From Deltaproteobacteria bacterium (lineage in GTDB: Bacteria; Desulfobacterota; JACPFL01), in contig JACPFL010000276.1 in the NCBI GenBank assembly GCA_016183025.1, positions 17,354 through 52,813 on the forward strand: 35,460 nucleotides of DNA, written 5' to 3'. The first letter of the stretch is position 1. Each line of letters opens with the position of its first letter. Below the pieces are notes generated by a model, which worked only from the letters and a program-made list of their open reading frames with translations, searched no databases and was not told the origin of the DNA. The position numbers and the translations under genes are program-made. Positions 25,825 to 32,692 of the stretch are shown piece after piece.

Positions 25825-26165
25825 GGCGCTCCCTTCCCTGCGACGCAGGAGAGGAGCAGGGCCAAGGCCTGCTCCCGCTTCTCGTCGGCCCGGCGGCGCA
25901 GGCTCTCCGCTCGCTCTGCGTTCTCTTCCCGGATGGCCGCCAGGGCCGCCTGTAGCTCCCGGGCTCGCTCCTGACGGAGACGTGCGAGTGCCTCGCGAAG
26001 CTCATGCTCTCCCTGCTCCCTCAGGCGGGCGGCCTCCTGGCGGGCCTGATCCAGTAGCGCTTCGGCCTCCTGGCGGGCGGCCTCGAGCCGGCGGTCCAGG
26101 GCGAGCTCATCCTCCCTCAGCCTCGCCAGGGTATTCGTCTCGTCCACCGAACCAGCGGCTCCCAT
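25821..26165 (-). CDS. V/A-type ATP synthase subunit G/H (peripheral stalk)
   Basis: The product is 114 residues and almost entirely charged coiled coil (LARLREDELALDRRLEAARQ onward), as expected for the stator partner of subunit E. It is first in the operon. ATG 26165 is the best family-length start; a GTG at 26198 would add eleven residues. The stop overlaps the I start. Coiled-coil sequences alone are weak evidence, but position and length agree with Thermus subunit G. Confidence 0.82.
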   Translation of the reverse strand: MGAAGSVDETNTLARLREDELALDRRLEAARQEAEALLDQARQEAARLREQGEHELREALARLRQERARELQAALAAIREENAERAESLRRRADEKREQALALLLSCVAGKGAP

Positions 26166-26251
26166 TGCGAGATGGCCCCTCACCAACGGCCGAGTCACAC
26201 GACGGCCGCCCTATCCGCGGTCCCCCTTCGACCCCCCTCGCGCGGAAGGGT

Positions 26252-26267
26252 TGCATCGGGGATGCCC
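26252..26267 (-). promoter_or_regulatory. sigma-54 (-24/-12) promoter of the V/A-ATPase operon
   Basis: On the minus strand the site is GGGCATCCCCGATGCA. It has GGCA, exact GG-N10-GC spacing and TGCA, and is nearly identical to the fumC-operon site. It lies 86 bp before ATG 26165. Dyads sit 64 bp further upstream. Confidence 0.65.
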
Positions 26268-26330
26268 GGTGTCTCCTCCAGATTTCTATGGCGCCAAGCG
26301 GAGGTGGCGGGGAGCGATGCGGCCCACACC

Positions 26331-26372
26331 CGACAGAGTGTCAGAAGGACCTGACAAAAGGCTCGGTGTCGG
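26331..26372. promoter_or_regulatory. Enhancer-like cluster upstream of the V/A-ATPase operon
   Basis: GACAGAGTGTC (26332-26342) is a near-perfect dyad. It is followed by CCTGACAAAAGGCTCGG (26350-26366) and TGTCGG (26367-26372). The arrangement is a second copy of the one before por1 (2594-2641), with the same order of elements and nearly equal promoter distance; the inner spacer differs by four bases. Confidence 0.55.
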
Positions 26373-26376
26373 CAGG

Positions 26377-26413
26377 CGGCGGGGGGGGAGCGGCGGGGAG
26401 GTAAAGGGGGGGA
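26377..26413 (+). other. G-rich tract
   Basis: Consecutive runs of two to eight G on the plus strand are separated by one to five bases, which could allow a G-quadruplex. It stands just beyond the ATPase upstream dyads. It may equally be chance in GC-rich intergenic DNA. Confidence 0.3.
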
Positions 26414-26515
26414 CCGGTTGACGGAGACACGCGCCCCAACCAGTCGGCACCGTGTCCGCGGAGCGGACCCTATTCGATCAGGAGGAGTGCCGCCTCGAGG
26501 GGAGTGCGGGGCCGA

Positions 26516-26701
26516 TCACGCTGCGGCCACCTTCGGGCATTCCCGCACTCGCACCCTTCGCGGGACGTAGCCACCCCCGTCTCGCGTCATCAGTTCCAGG
26601 AGTCCGCCGCAGTGCTCGCAGGGCTGCTCGGTGGGACGCTCCACCCCGTGCCACCCCCAGAACCAGGCCTTGCATTCGGAGCACCGCCAGATCGGCGCCA
26701 T
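26516..26701 (-). CDS. Small zinc-ribbon protein
   Basis: The product is 61 residues. CSEC (residues 7-10) and CEHC (28-31) form a four-cysteine zinc ribbon around an aromatic stretch (KAWFWGWHGVE). The tail is basic (PRRVRVREC). ATG 26701 follows GGGGAGGA. It lies 27 bp after the hibernation/cold-shock fusion gene and is the last gene of the uspA-por2 operon. No family name is recognised; a nucleic-acid or protein-binding role is possible. Confidence 0.7.
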   Translation of the reverse strand: MAPIWRCSECKAWFWGWHGVERPTEQPCEHCGGLLELMTRDGGGYVPRRVRVRECPKVAAA

Positions 26702-26728
26702 CCCGTCCTCCCCTTGCCCGCGTCCCCT

Positions 26729-27247
26729 TCACATGACCTCGACACGCGAGGCCTGCGGGCCCTTGTCCCCCTGTTCGAGGTCGATCGCCACGGCAGTGCC
26801 GACCTCAAGCTTCTCGAACGGCAGCCCGGTCACGGAACGCCGGTGAAAGTAGGCCTGCCGTCCGTTGTCGAGGAGCACGAACCCGAACCCCTCCTCGGGG
26901 AAGAGCTGGTGCACCGTGCCCCGGAGTCGGGGGGCCGGCTCCTTGACCACCGTCCAGCCATGGCGCCCGGGCTCACGAGGGAGCATGCGCTCGAGCGCGG
27001 CGAACGCCGCCCGGATCGCCTCGTCCATGGTCTTCTTCTGCTTGCTGACCACGAGCTGGTCTCCCGGGATCGAACCGACCAGGCGTACCTCCTCGGCCCC
27101 CTCCAGGTGATGCGGGCTCTTGATCAGGGTCACCCGCAGGTGCAGGATCTCGGGCGCCTTCCGAGCCAGGCCCTGAGCCTGCTTCTCGATCAGGTGCTGC
27201 CACCGCTCCCGCACCTCAGTGTGCCGTCCCTCCACGGTCAGGTCCAT
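26729..27247 (-). CDS. Ribosome hibernation factor (HPF/RaiA) domain fused to a cold-shock domain
   Basis: The product is 172 residues. Residues 1-~95 match HPF/RaiA-type ribosome-binding proteins: an early VEGRHTEV strand, the central KSPHHLEGAEEVRLVGSIPG and the helix TMDEAIRAAFAALERML. Residues ~107-172 are a cold-shock (OB) domain with the RNA-binding motifs GFGFV (RNP1-like) and AYFHRRSV (RNP2-like). HPF proteins block the ribosomal A/P site during dormancy; the cold-shock domain would add RNA binding. Its start overlaps the por2 beta gene by 32 bp, so it is in the same operon as pyruvate oxidation and UspA. Confidence 0.88.
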   Translation of the reverse strand: MDLTVEGRHTEVRERWQHLIEKQAQGLARKAPEILHLRVTLIKSPHHLEGAEEVRLVGSIPGDQLVVSKQKKTMDEAIRAAFAALERMLPREPGRHGWTVVKEPAPRLRGTVHQLFPEEGFGFVLLDNGRQAYFHRRSVTGLPFEKLEVGTAVAIDLEQGDKGPQASRVEVM

Positions 27248-28193
27248 TGCTTCCCCCGGTCTCTGCCCCGAGCCGCTCCAGGCGCTGCAGACGCTCCCAC
27301 TCGGCCTCCACCTCGCGCTCGATCTGCTCGATCAGGGCCTCGTGGCCGGGCTCGAGCAGGTGGGCGAACCGGCCCTGGCTGGCGAGCCACTCCGTCACCG
27401 GCCGGCGCGTCCTGGGGCGGTGCGTGATGCGCAGCCGGCCCTCCGCGACCTCGTAGATCGGCCAGACCCCGCACTCCACAGCCAGCCGGGCGATGTCGAT
27501 CGTCTCGCTGGTCGCGTGGCGCCACCCGCGCGGGCAGGGCGCCAGGACGTTGAGGAACGTCGGGCCTTCGGCCGCCAGGGCCCGCCGGACTTTGCCCATG
27601 AGGTCGTGCCACAGATGCACGGAGGCCTGGGCGGCGTACGGGATGCGATGGGCTGCGACGATCGCCGTCAGGTCCTTGCGCGGCTGAAGTTTCCCCGGGC
27701 TGGCCCGGCCGGCCGGCGCCGTGGTGGTGTGGGCCCCGAGCGGGGTCGCGCTGGAGCGCTGGATCCCCGTGTTCATGTACGCCTCATTGTTGTAACAGAC
27801 GTAGAGGAACGAGTGGCCGCGCTCGAGCGCCCCGGAGAGGGCCTGCAGCCCGATGTCGTACGTGCCCCCGTCCCCGGCGAAGGCGAGGAACTTGACCGGG
27901 CCATTGTGCGGCAGCCGCCCCTTGCGGCGGAGCACCCGGTACATGGCCTCCACGCCGGAGATGGTAGCAGCCGTGTTCTCGAACGCGCTGTGGATCCAGG
28001 GGACGCGCCAGGCGGTGTACGGGTAGAGGGTGGTGGCGACCTCCAGGCATCCGGTGGCGTTCGCCACGACCACCGGCTCCTCGCAGGCCAGCAGGACCTG
28101 GCGCACGACGATGGAGGCCCCACACCCGGCGCAGAGCCGATGCCCCGGGGAAAGCCGGTCCGGCCGCTCAGAGATCTCGCGCAGCGATGCCAT
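27216..28193 (-). CDS. porB: 2-oxoacid:ferredoxin oxidoreductase beta subunit, second system
   Basis: The product is 325 residues and complete. Conserved are the cluster motif CAGCG (21-25 or so), the TPP/Mg motif GDGGTYDIG with NNEAYMNTG, and the late cysteine in LAPCPRGW, which together give the four ligands of the beta-subunit [4Fe-4S] cluster. This is the standard pyruvate-type beta subunit. The C-terminus has a charged helical extension (about 275-325). ATG 28193 follows GGAGGGC, 8 bp after the alpha stop. Confidence 0.94.
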   Translation of the reverse strand: MASLREISERPDRLSPGHRLCAGCGASIVVRQVLLACEEPVVVANATGCLEVATTLYPYTAWRVPWIHSAFENTAATISGVEAMYRVLRRKGRLPHNGPVKFLAFAGDGGTYDIGLQALSGALERGHSFLYVCYNNEAYMNTGIQRSSATPLGAHTTTAPAGRASPGKLQPRKDLTAIVAAHRIPYAAQASVHLWHDLMGKVRRALAAEGPTFLNVLAPCPRGWRHATSETIDIARLAVECGVWPIYEVAEGRLRITHRPRTRRPVTEWLASQGRFAHLLEPGHEALIEQIEREVEAEWERLQRLERLGAETGGSNGPDRGGTAH

Positions 28194-28201
28194 GTGCCCT
28201 C

Positions 28202-29383
28202 CTACTCCCGTACCGCCAGGTAGTCCACCGGCTCCGGCGGCTCCCCCGTCTCCAGGGCCTTCTCCAGCGCCTCGGCCACCTCCGTCACATGCTCGACGAG
28301 CAGGTCACGCCCGCCCAGGCCGAACACCCGCCCGATCACGAGCGGGGGCGACGGGAGGCCGTAGAGGGCGGAGCGAACCTCGGTGAACACCGGCGCGCCG
28401 AACCCGCCCGGCGAGTCCGCCCGGTCCAGCACAGCGATGGCCCGCAGGTGCCCAAGCGCGTCGCGCAGGCGGGCATGAGGAAACGGGCGGAGGACCCGCG
28501 GCCGCAGCACGCCGACCCGCATCCCCCGGGCCCGCAGCTCGTCCGCCGCCACCCGGCAGGTGCCGGCCGCCGAGGAGAGCGCGATGAGCCCGAACTCCGC
28601 GTCCTCGAGTCGGTAGGCCTCGGTGAGCCCGTAGGTCCGGCCGAAGCGGGCCCCGAACTCCGTCCCGACCGCTTCGATCACGCGCTCGGCCCGCCGCATG
28701 GCCTCCACGAGCTGACGCCGGTGCTCCATGTAGGTGTCGGGAAGGGCCAGGGGGCCATAGCTGACCGGATGGGCGAGGTCGAGCAGCGGGTGGTGCGGGA
28801 CGTAGGGGCCCACGAAGCCCCGGACGGCTTCCCTGTCCTCCACGACCATCCGCTCGATGGAATGGCTGATGATGAACCCGTCCATCCCCGAGAGGACCGG
28901 CAGGCGGACCTCGGGGTGCTCGGCGATCCGGACGGCCTGCAGGGTGTTGTCGTACGCCTCCTGGGCGGTCTCCGCGTAGAGCTGGATGCAGCCCGAGTCC
29001 CGCGCCCCCATCATGTCGCTGTGGTCGCCGTGGATGTTCAGCGGGGCCGACAGCGCGCGGTTGGCCACGCTGATCACGATGGGCAGGCGCAGCCCCGCGG
29101 CGATGTAGAGGACCTCCCACATGAGGGCCAGCCCCTGGGAGGAGGTCGCGGTCATGACCCGTCCTCCCGCGGCTGCCGCGCCGACGCACGCCGACAGCGC
29201 GCTGTGCTCGCTCTCGGCCAGCACGAGCTCGCTGTCCACCTCGCCGTTGGCGATGTAGGTCGCGAAGCTCTGCATGATCTCCGTGGAGGGGGTGATGGGG
29301 TAGGCGGCCACCACGTCCGGCTCGATCTGCTGCATGGCCAGCGCGACCGCCGTATTCCCCGTGAGCGCGACCGTCTGGGTCAT
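28202..29383 (-). CDS. porA: 2-oxoacid:ferredoxin oxidoreductase alpha subunit, second system
   Basis: The product is 393 residues. Typical motifs are AYPITPSTEIMQ, SEHSALSACVGAAAAGGRV and NRALSAPLNIHGDHSD, which is close to bona fide pyruvate:ferredoxin oxidoreductases and closer than the first system at the last motif. A transketolase C-terminal domain (LRPRVLRPFP) follows. ATG 29383 overlaps the delta stop (ATGA). The frame stays open upstream through the delta gene, but the family start is here. Confidence 0.94.
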   Translation of the reverse strand: MTQTVALTGNTAVALAMQQIEPDVVAAYPITPSTEIMQSFATYIANGEVDSELVLAESEHSALSACVGAAAAGGRVMTATSSQGLALMWEVLYIAAGLRLPIVISVANRALSAPLNIHGDHSDMMGARDSGCIQLYAETAQEAYDNTLQAVRIAEHPEVRLPVLSGMDGFIISHSIERMVVEDREAVRGFVGPYVPHHPLLDLAHPVSYGPLALPDTYMEHRRQLVEAMRRAERVIEAVGTEFGARFGRTYGLTEAYRLEDAEFGLIALSSAAGTCRVAADELRARGMRVGVLRPRVLRPFPHARLRDALGHLRAIAVLDRADSPGGFGAPVFTEVRSALYGLPSPPLVIGRVFGLGGRDLLVEHVTEVAEALEKALETGEPPEPVDYLAVRE

Positions 29384-29697
29384 GGCTCCGCTCGGTCCTG
29401 AAAGGCCGACTCCTCCACCATGGCGATCGCCCGGGCGGAGGGGGGGCAGACCGCCGCGCAGATCCCGCACCCCTTGCAGTGCTCCAGGTCGAACCCGAGC
29501 AGGCGGCCGCCCTTGACCTGGATCGCGCTGTCCGGGCAGAAGATCCAGCAGATCAGGCAGTCCGTGCACCGCTCGCGGTCGAGCACGGGACGGAAGGTCC
29601 GCCAGCCACCGGTCAGGTACTGGACGGCATTGCCGGGCTCCAGGATCAACGCGCCCTCGGGGATCCGCCGCCAGCCGAGCGGCTCAGGGTTCACCAT
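29380..29697 (-). CDS. porD: 2-oxoacid:ferredoxin oxidoreductase delta subunit (two-cluster ferredoxin), second system
   Basis: The product is 105 residues. Two [4Fe-4S] motifs, CTDCLICWIFCP and CKGCGICAAVCP, give eight cysteines. It passes electrons from the enzyme to soluble ferredoxin. It overlaps both neighbours (14 bp with gamma, 4 bp with alpha), showing translational coupling. The equivalent domain is fused to gamma in the first system. Confidence 0.94.
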   Translation of the reverse strand: MVNPEPLGWRRIPEGALILEPGNAVQYLTGGWRTFRPVLDRERCTDCLICWIFCPDSAIQVKGGRLLGFDLEHCKGCGICAAVCPPSARAIAMVEESAFQDRAEP

Positions 29698-30274
29698 CCG
29701 ATTTGACCTCCTTGTAGCCCCGCTCCAGGGCCCTGTAATTGGCCTGCAGCACGTGGGACTGCACCTTCCGGCCCAGGCTCGTCTGGAGCTGGGCCGTCAG
29801 GGCCGGCAGGCCGATCACGCCCGCTGCGCGGGCGAGGGCCCCCAGCATCACCGTGTTCGGGAGGGGTCGCCCGAGCGTGTCGAGCGCGATCCGGGTCGCG
29901 TCCACGGTCCAGACCCGCTGGTCTCCGTTCGTCGGGAGGCGGCGCGCCACTTCGGCTGCTGGCTTCGGTGAGTTCACCACGAAGATCGTGGTGGGCTTCG
30001 CCCCCTCGGTGAGCACGTCCGACTGCGCCACGAGCGTGGGGTCGAGCACGACCACCGCATCCGGCGCACGCACCTGCGCATGCAGGGCGATGGGCTCCTC
30101 GCTGATCCGGTTATAGGCCCGGAGCGGCGCGCCCTCGCGCTCCGGACCGTACTCGGGGAACGCCTGGACGTAGAGGCCGGCCGCGATCAGCGCCTCAGCC
30201 AGCGTCTTGGCCGCGGTCACGGCCCCCTGCCCGGCCCGAGCGTGCCAGCGGATCTCGATGTAGCGCGCCTCCAC
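29684..30274 (-). CDS. porG: 2-oxoacid:ferredoxin oxidoreductase gamma subunit, second system
   Basis: The product is 196 residues with the PorG pattern IRWHARAGQGAVTAAK at the start, followed by FPEYGPEREGAP. GTG 30274 follows AAGGGA at good spacing and lies 13 bp after the uspA stop; the frame remains open up to 30331 inside uspA but that is not family sequence. The residue before AGQG is Arg-Ala where the first system has Arg-Gly. Confidence 0.92.
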   Translation of the reverse strand: MEARYIEIRWHARAGQGAVTAAKTLAEALIAAGLYVQAFPEYGPEREGAPLRAYNRISEEPIALHAQVRAPDAVVVLDPTLVAQSDVLTEGAKPTTIFVVNSPKPAAEVARRLPTNGDQRVWTVDATRIALDTLGRPLPNTVMLGALARAAGVIGLPALTAQLQTSLGRKVQSHVLQANYRALERGYKEVKSDGEP

Positions 30275-30287
30275 GGCGTCCCTTCCC

Positions 30288-31139
30288 TTAGTTCTGGACC
30301 GGGCCGCGCGCGAAGAGGATGGGGAGGGCACCCATCCGGAGCACCGCCGTGGCCGTCCGACCCAGGATCAGCTTGTGCTCGCTCGCCTGGCTGAACGCCC
30401 CCAGACAGATGAGGTCACCCTGAACCTCCCGGGCGAACTTGAGGATGGCCTCGGCCGGCTGGCCCCGACGCCAGAAGCCCCGGACCGGCACAGACGTGGC
30501 CGTCTGCCACAGCCACTCCAGTGCCTCGCTGAGCAGGCCGGCCCCTGCGGCCTCGGTGTTCTGCACGGTCACGACGTCCAAGGCCAGGCCGAGCAGGGCT
30601 CCGGCACTCGCTGCCAGCTCAAGCGCCTGCCGTCCGCCCGGGCTCCCGTCGAACGCGACCACGGCTCGCTCCAGCTTGCGCTCGAACGGGGGCGTCACCA
30701 GCACCGGGGTCGTGCTCCTCCGCACGACCCGCTCGGTCAGCGACCCCTGGATCCCGTAGATGGGATGCTTGCCACGCTCGGCCATGACCAGCAGGCCTGC
30801 GTCCCGCGCCGCCTCAGGAATGACCTCCAGCACCCGGCCGGTGAGCTTCCGCGGCTCCGCCTTCACGCCCCGGGCCTCGAGCTGCTGGATCGCCATCTCG
30901 AGGATCAGGTCGGCCTTCCGCTCCAGGATATTGGCCACCCACTCCTGTTCCTCCGGACCGAAGGCCACCCCCACCCGGTCGTATAGCTCCAGGATCAGGG
31001 GTTCCTCCAGCGCGGGCATGTCCACCACGTGCAGGACTGTCACCTGCGCACCCGTCCTGGCGGCAATCTGCGCGGTGTAGGAGATCGCTGTCTGGCTCCC
31101 CAGCGACCCATCGGTGGCCACGACGATCTCGCCGAACAT
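30288..31139 (-). CDS. Tandem universal stress protein
   Basis: The product is 283 residues, two UspA domains in tandem: 1-~150 (EIVVATDGSLGSQTA start) and ~155-283 (RAVVAFDGSPGGRQA start). The first domain keeps part of the ATP-binding loop (GIQGSLTERVVRRST), the second has a degenerate version (LGRTATAVL). Usp proteins bind ATP or other ligands during growth arrest and anaerobic stress. ATG 31139 follows GAGGAGG. An upstream GTG at 31211 would start within the sigma-54 -12 element and is not credible. It leads the second oxidoreductase operon. Confidence 0.92.
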   Translation of the reverse strand: MFGEIVVATDGSLGSQTAISYTAQIAARTGAQVTVLHVVDMPALEEPLILELYDRVGVAFGPEEQEWVANILERKADLILEMAIQQLEARGVKAEPRKLTGRVLEVIPEAARDAGLLVMAERGKHPIYGIQGSLTERVVRRSTTPVLVTPPFERKLERAVVAFDGSPGGRQALELAASAGALLGLALDVVTVQNTEAAGAGLLSEALEWLWQTATSVPVRGFWRRGQPAEAILKFAREVQGDLICLGAFSQASEHKLILGRTATAVLRMGALPILFARGPVQN

Positions 31140-31206
31140 CTGGTCTGCCTCCTCGCGGGGAAGCCTGCCGTACAAGGGCACCTTCCCGCTTCCATTGCCG
31201 GTAGGG

Positions 31207-31222
31207 TGCACCGTGTGTGCCA
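31207..31222 (-). promoter_or_regulatory. sigma-54 (-24/-12) promoter of the uspA-por2-hibernation operon
   Basis: On the minus strand the site is TGGCACACACGGTGCA. The -24 half is the perfect consensus TGGCAC, spacing is exact and the -12 half ends TGCA. It is one of the strongest sites in the window. It lies 67 bp before the ATG of uspA. Dyads sit 131 and 153 bp upstream. Confidence 0.75.
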
Positions 31223-31353
31223 GTGGACCGCGGCACTCCTCTCACCCCGTCAAAAAACATGAATCCCATGTCTTGTCAAGAGGTTATGGCCCATCGGGCT
31301 CGAGGGGCTCTGCGGGTGAAGCGGGCCGGAACGGCCCATCGTGGCCGCGACCA

Positions 31354-31386
31354 GACAGGCTGCCCGCACCCAGCCGACAAGCTGTC
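31354..31386. promoter_or_regulatory. Two enhancer-like dyads upstream of the uspA operon
   Basis: GACAGGCTGCC (31354-31364) repeats the por1 site exactly. GACAAGCTGTC (31376-31386) is a perfect GACA/TGTC dyad. Their 22-bp centre-to-centre distance is about two helical turns, which would put two activator dimers on one DNA face. Confidence 0.6.
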
Positions 31387-31427
31387 AGGATAGCTGTGGA
31401 CCTGGCGACGATGACGCTCATCGGGTG

Positions 31428-31682
31428 TCACCGCGTCCGGCGGCGCCGGCTCGTCGCCCTGCTGCTGTCCAGCGTGCCGTGAGGGGCGGCCCGGCGGTGG
31501 GCAGCAATGACCTCGTCGATGATCTCGCCGCAGATCACACAGTGCCACTGCCCGAGTACGTCCCAGAGGAGCGGCTTCTCGTACCCCATCCGCGCTCCAC
31601 ACCGCGGGCAGAGAACCGGGCCCTCCGCCCGGACATCCTCGTGGCCGAAGCGTTCGAGCCTCGCCTTGCCTGCCGTCAGCAT
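31428..31682 (-). CDS. Small CxxC zinc-ribbon protein
   Basis: The product is 84 residues, with a zinc ribbon formed by CPRCG (24 onward) and CVICGEIIDE, followed by a basic Arg/Ser-rich tail (ATSRRRRTR). ATG 31682 lies six bases after GGAGG; ATG 31688 two codons earlier is too close. The frame is open as far as 31754 but no family sequence is there. It stands alone behind a good sigma-54 site and two dyads. No named family is recognised. Confidence 0.7.
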   Translation of the reverse strand: MLTAGKARLERFGHEDVRAEGPVLCPRCGARMGYEKPLLWDVLGQWHCVICGEIIDEVIAAHRRAAPHGTLDSSRATSRRRRTR

Positions 31683-31786
31683 CGTCATCCTCCGCGCTCG
31701 CGCCGGGACTGCGCTCCGGCGTGAACCTGTCCAGGTACCGGCTGATCCCGCCACGGTCCCGATCTTGAAGCCCGCTTTTTCACATG

Positions 31787-31802
31787 AGCACCAACCATGC
31801 CA
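31787..31802 (-). promoter_or_regulatory. sigma-54 (-24/-12) promoter of the zinc-ribbon gene
   Basis: On the minus strand the site is TGGCATGGTTGGTGCT. The -24 half is TGGCA, spacing is exact and the -12 half is GTGCT. It lies 104 bp before ATG 31682. Confidence 0.65.
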
Positions 31803-31905
31803 GGACAGCCGCCGGCGCGGTTCGGGCTGGTCGCGCCATCGGGCCGGGTTTCACGCGGTTAAGGGATGCGAGCCTGACGGGGGCCCACCACCGTGTCGCG
31901 TTGCG

Positions 31906-31935
31906 GACAGCTTGTCAGGACGCCGACAGGTTGCC
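31906..31935. promoter_or_regulatory. Two enhancer-like dyads upstream of the zinc-ribbon gene
   Basis: GACAGCTTGTC (31906-31916) is a perfect dyad and GACAGGTTGCC (31925-31935) fits GACA-N3-TG[T/C]C. They lie 103 and 122 bp upstream of the promoter. Confidence 0.55.
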
Positions 31936-31990
31936 GCGCGGGGCCGGTGAGCCGAGCCTGGAAAGAAGGGTCCGGGTGAAGTGGACGAGC

Positions 31991-32689
31991 TTACGGCTGG
32001 GGCAGGAGCAGGCCGAAGAGGTGCCCGACGATGCCGGCGCCCATGGCGATGGCAAGAAACTCCAGGCCCGATGCCCACGGGCTCCGATGGGTCAGCCGGG
32101 CCTTGACGGCGCCCACGGCGAAGAGCGCGAGCGCGCCGAGGCCGACGGAGACCGCCAGGGCGCTCAGGCCCGTCGTCACGATGTAGGGGAAGAGCGGGAT
32201 GATCCCGCCGATCGGGAAGGCCAGCCCCATGGTCAGGGCGGCCGTCCCGGGGCTGTGGGCCTCGGAGCTGCCCAGGCCGAGCACCTTCTCCTGGAACGTC
32301 TTGAGGAAGGCCTCCTCGTGGTCCCGGAGGAGCTTCACTATCTGGTAGGCCTTCTGGCGGCTCAGCCCCTCCTCGCCCAGCGCGTGCAGGAGCTGCTCCT
32401 GGGCCAGATAGGGCTCGCGGCCGAACTGCCGGACCTCCTCCCGCACCTCCTTCTCGTAGACCTCCTCCTCGGCCTTGGTGGACAGGTATGCGCCGGCAGC
32501 CATGGAGACGGCGCCGGAGAACATCTGCACGAGCCCACCGAGCAGGATCAAGCGGGCGTCCGGCGTTGCCGCCTGCAGCCCGGCGAGGAACGCCACAGTG
32601 CTGAGGATGCCGTCCTGCATCCCGAAGACGATCTCTCGGATCCGGCCCCGCCGCTCGATCCGCTCACGCTTGGCCGCGACCTCCATCAT
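31991..32689 (-). CDS. VIT1/CCC1 family iron/manganese transporter
   Basis: The product is 232 residues with five membrane helices, the VIT1/CCC1 plan. The first helix has the family motif REIVFGMQDGILST, and a cytoplasmic helical insert (about 75-150, rich in Glu/Lys with YLSTKAEEEVYEKEV) forms the metal-collecting domain. These proteins move Fe2+ or Mn2+ out of the cytoplasm. The start is 3 bp after the peroxiredoxin gene, so it is co-transcribed with a peroxide-detoxifying enzyme, which makes sense in limiting Fenton chemistry. Confidence 0.9.
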   Translation of the reverse strand: MMEVAAKRERIERRGRIREIVFGMQDGILSTVAFLAGLQAATPDARLILLGGLVQMFSGAVSMAAGAYLSTKAEEEVYEKEVREEVRQFGREPYLAQEQLLHALGEEGLSRQKAYQIVKLLRDHEEAFLKTFQEKVLGLGSSEAHSPGTAALTMGLAFPIGGIIPLFPYIVTTGLSALAVSVGLGALALFAVGAVKARLTHRSPWASGLEFLAIAMGAGIVGHLFGLLLPQP

Positions 32690-32692
32690 GGC

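Larger units (their letters stand above)
26166..26515. other. Intergenic region upstream of the ATPase operon
   Basis: These 350 bp hold the ATPase promoter (26252-26267), its upstream dyads (26331-26372), a G-rich tract (26377-26413) and a short inverted repeat GTCCGC-GGA-GCGGAC (26454-26468). That repeat could be a weak hairpin after the converging end of the uspA-por2 operon. No gene is seen. Confidence 0.6.
31683..31990. other. Intergenic region before the zinc-ribbon gene
   Basis: These 308 bp hold the promoter at 31787-31802 and the dyads at 31906-31935. The segment between the dyads and the end of the VIT gene shows no clear terminator or gene. Confidence 0.6.

Noticed and set aside
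20165-25974. Open frames of about 710 codons on the plus strand (20165-22300 and 23848-25974)
   Set aside because: They are antisense to the ATPase A/F/C and K/I genes, show arginine/proline/glycine-rich nonsense composition, and have no recognisable domain.
26454-26468. Inverted repeat GTCCGC-GGA-GCGGAC as a terminator of the uspA-por2 operon
   Set aside because: Only a 6-bp stem with no T-run, so it is mentioned in the intergenic entry but not called a terminator.
31140-31211. Upstream GTG start for uspA at 31211
   Set aside because: It would begin within the -12 element of the promoter and adds non-family sequence; ATG 31139 has GAGGAGG before it.
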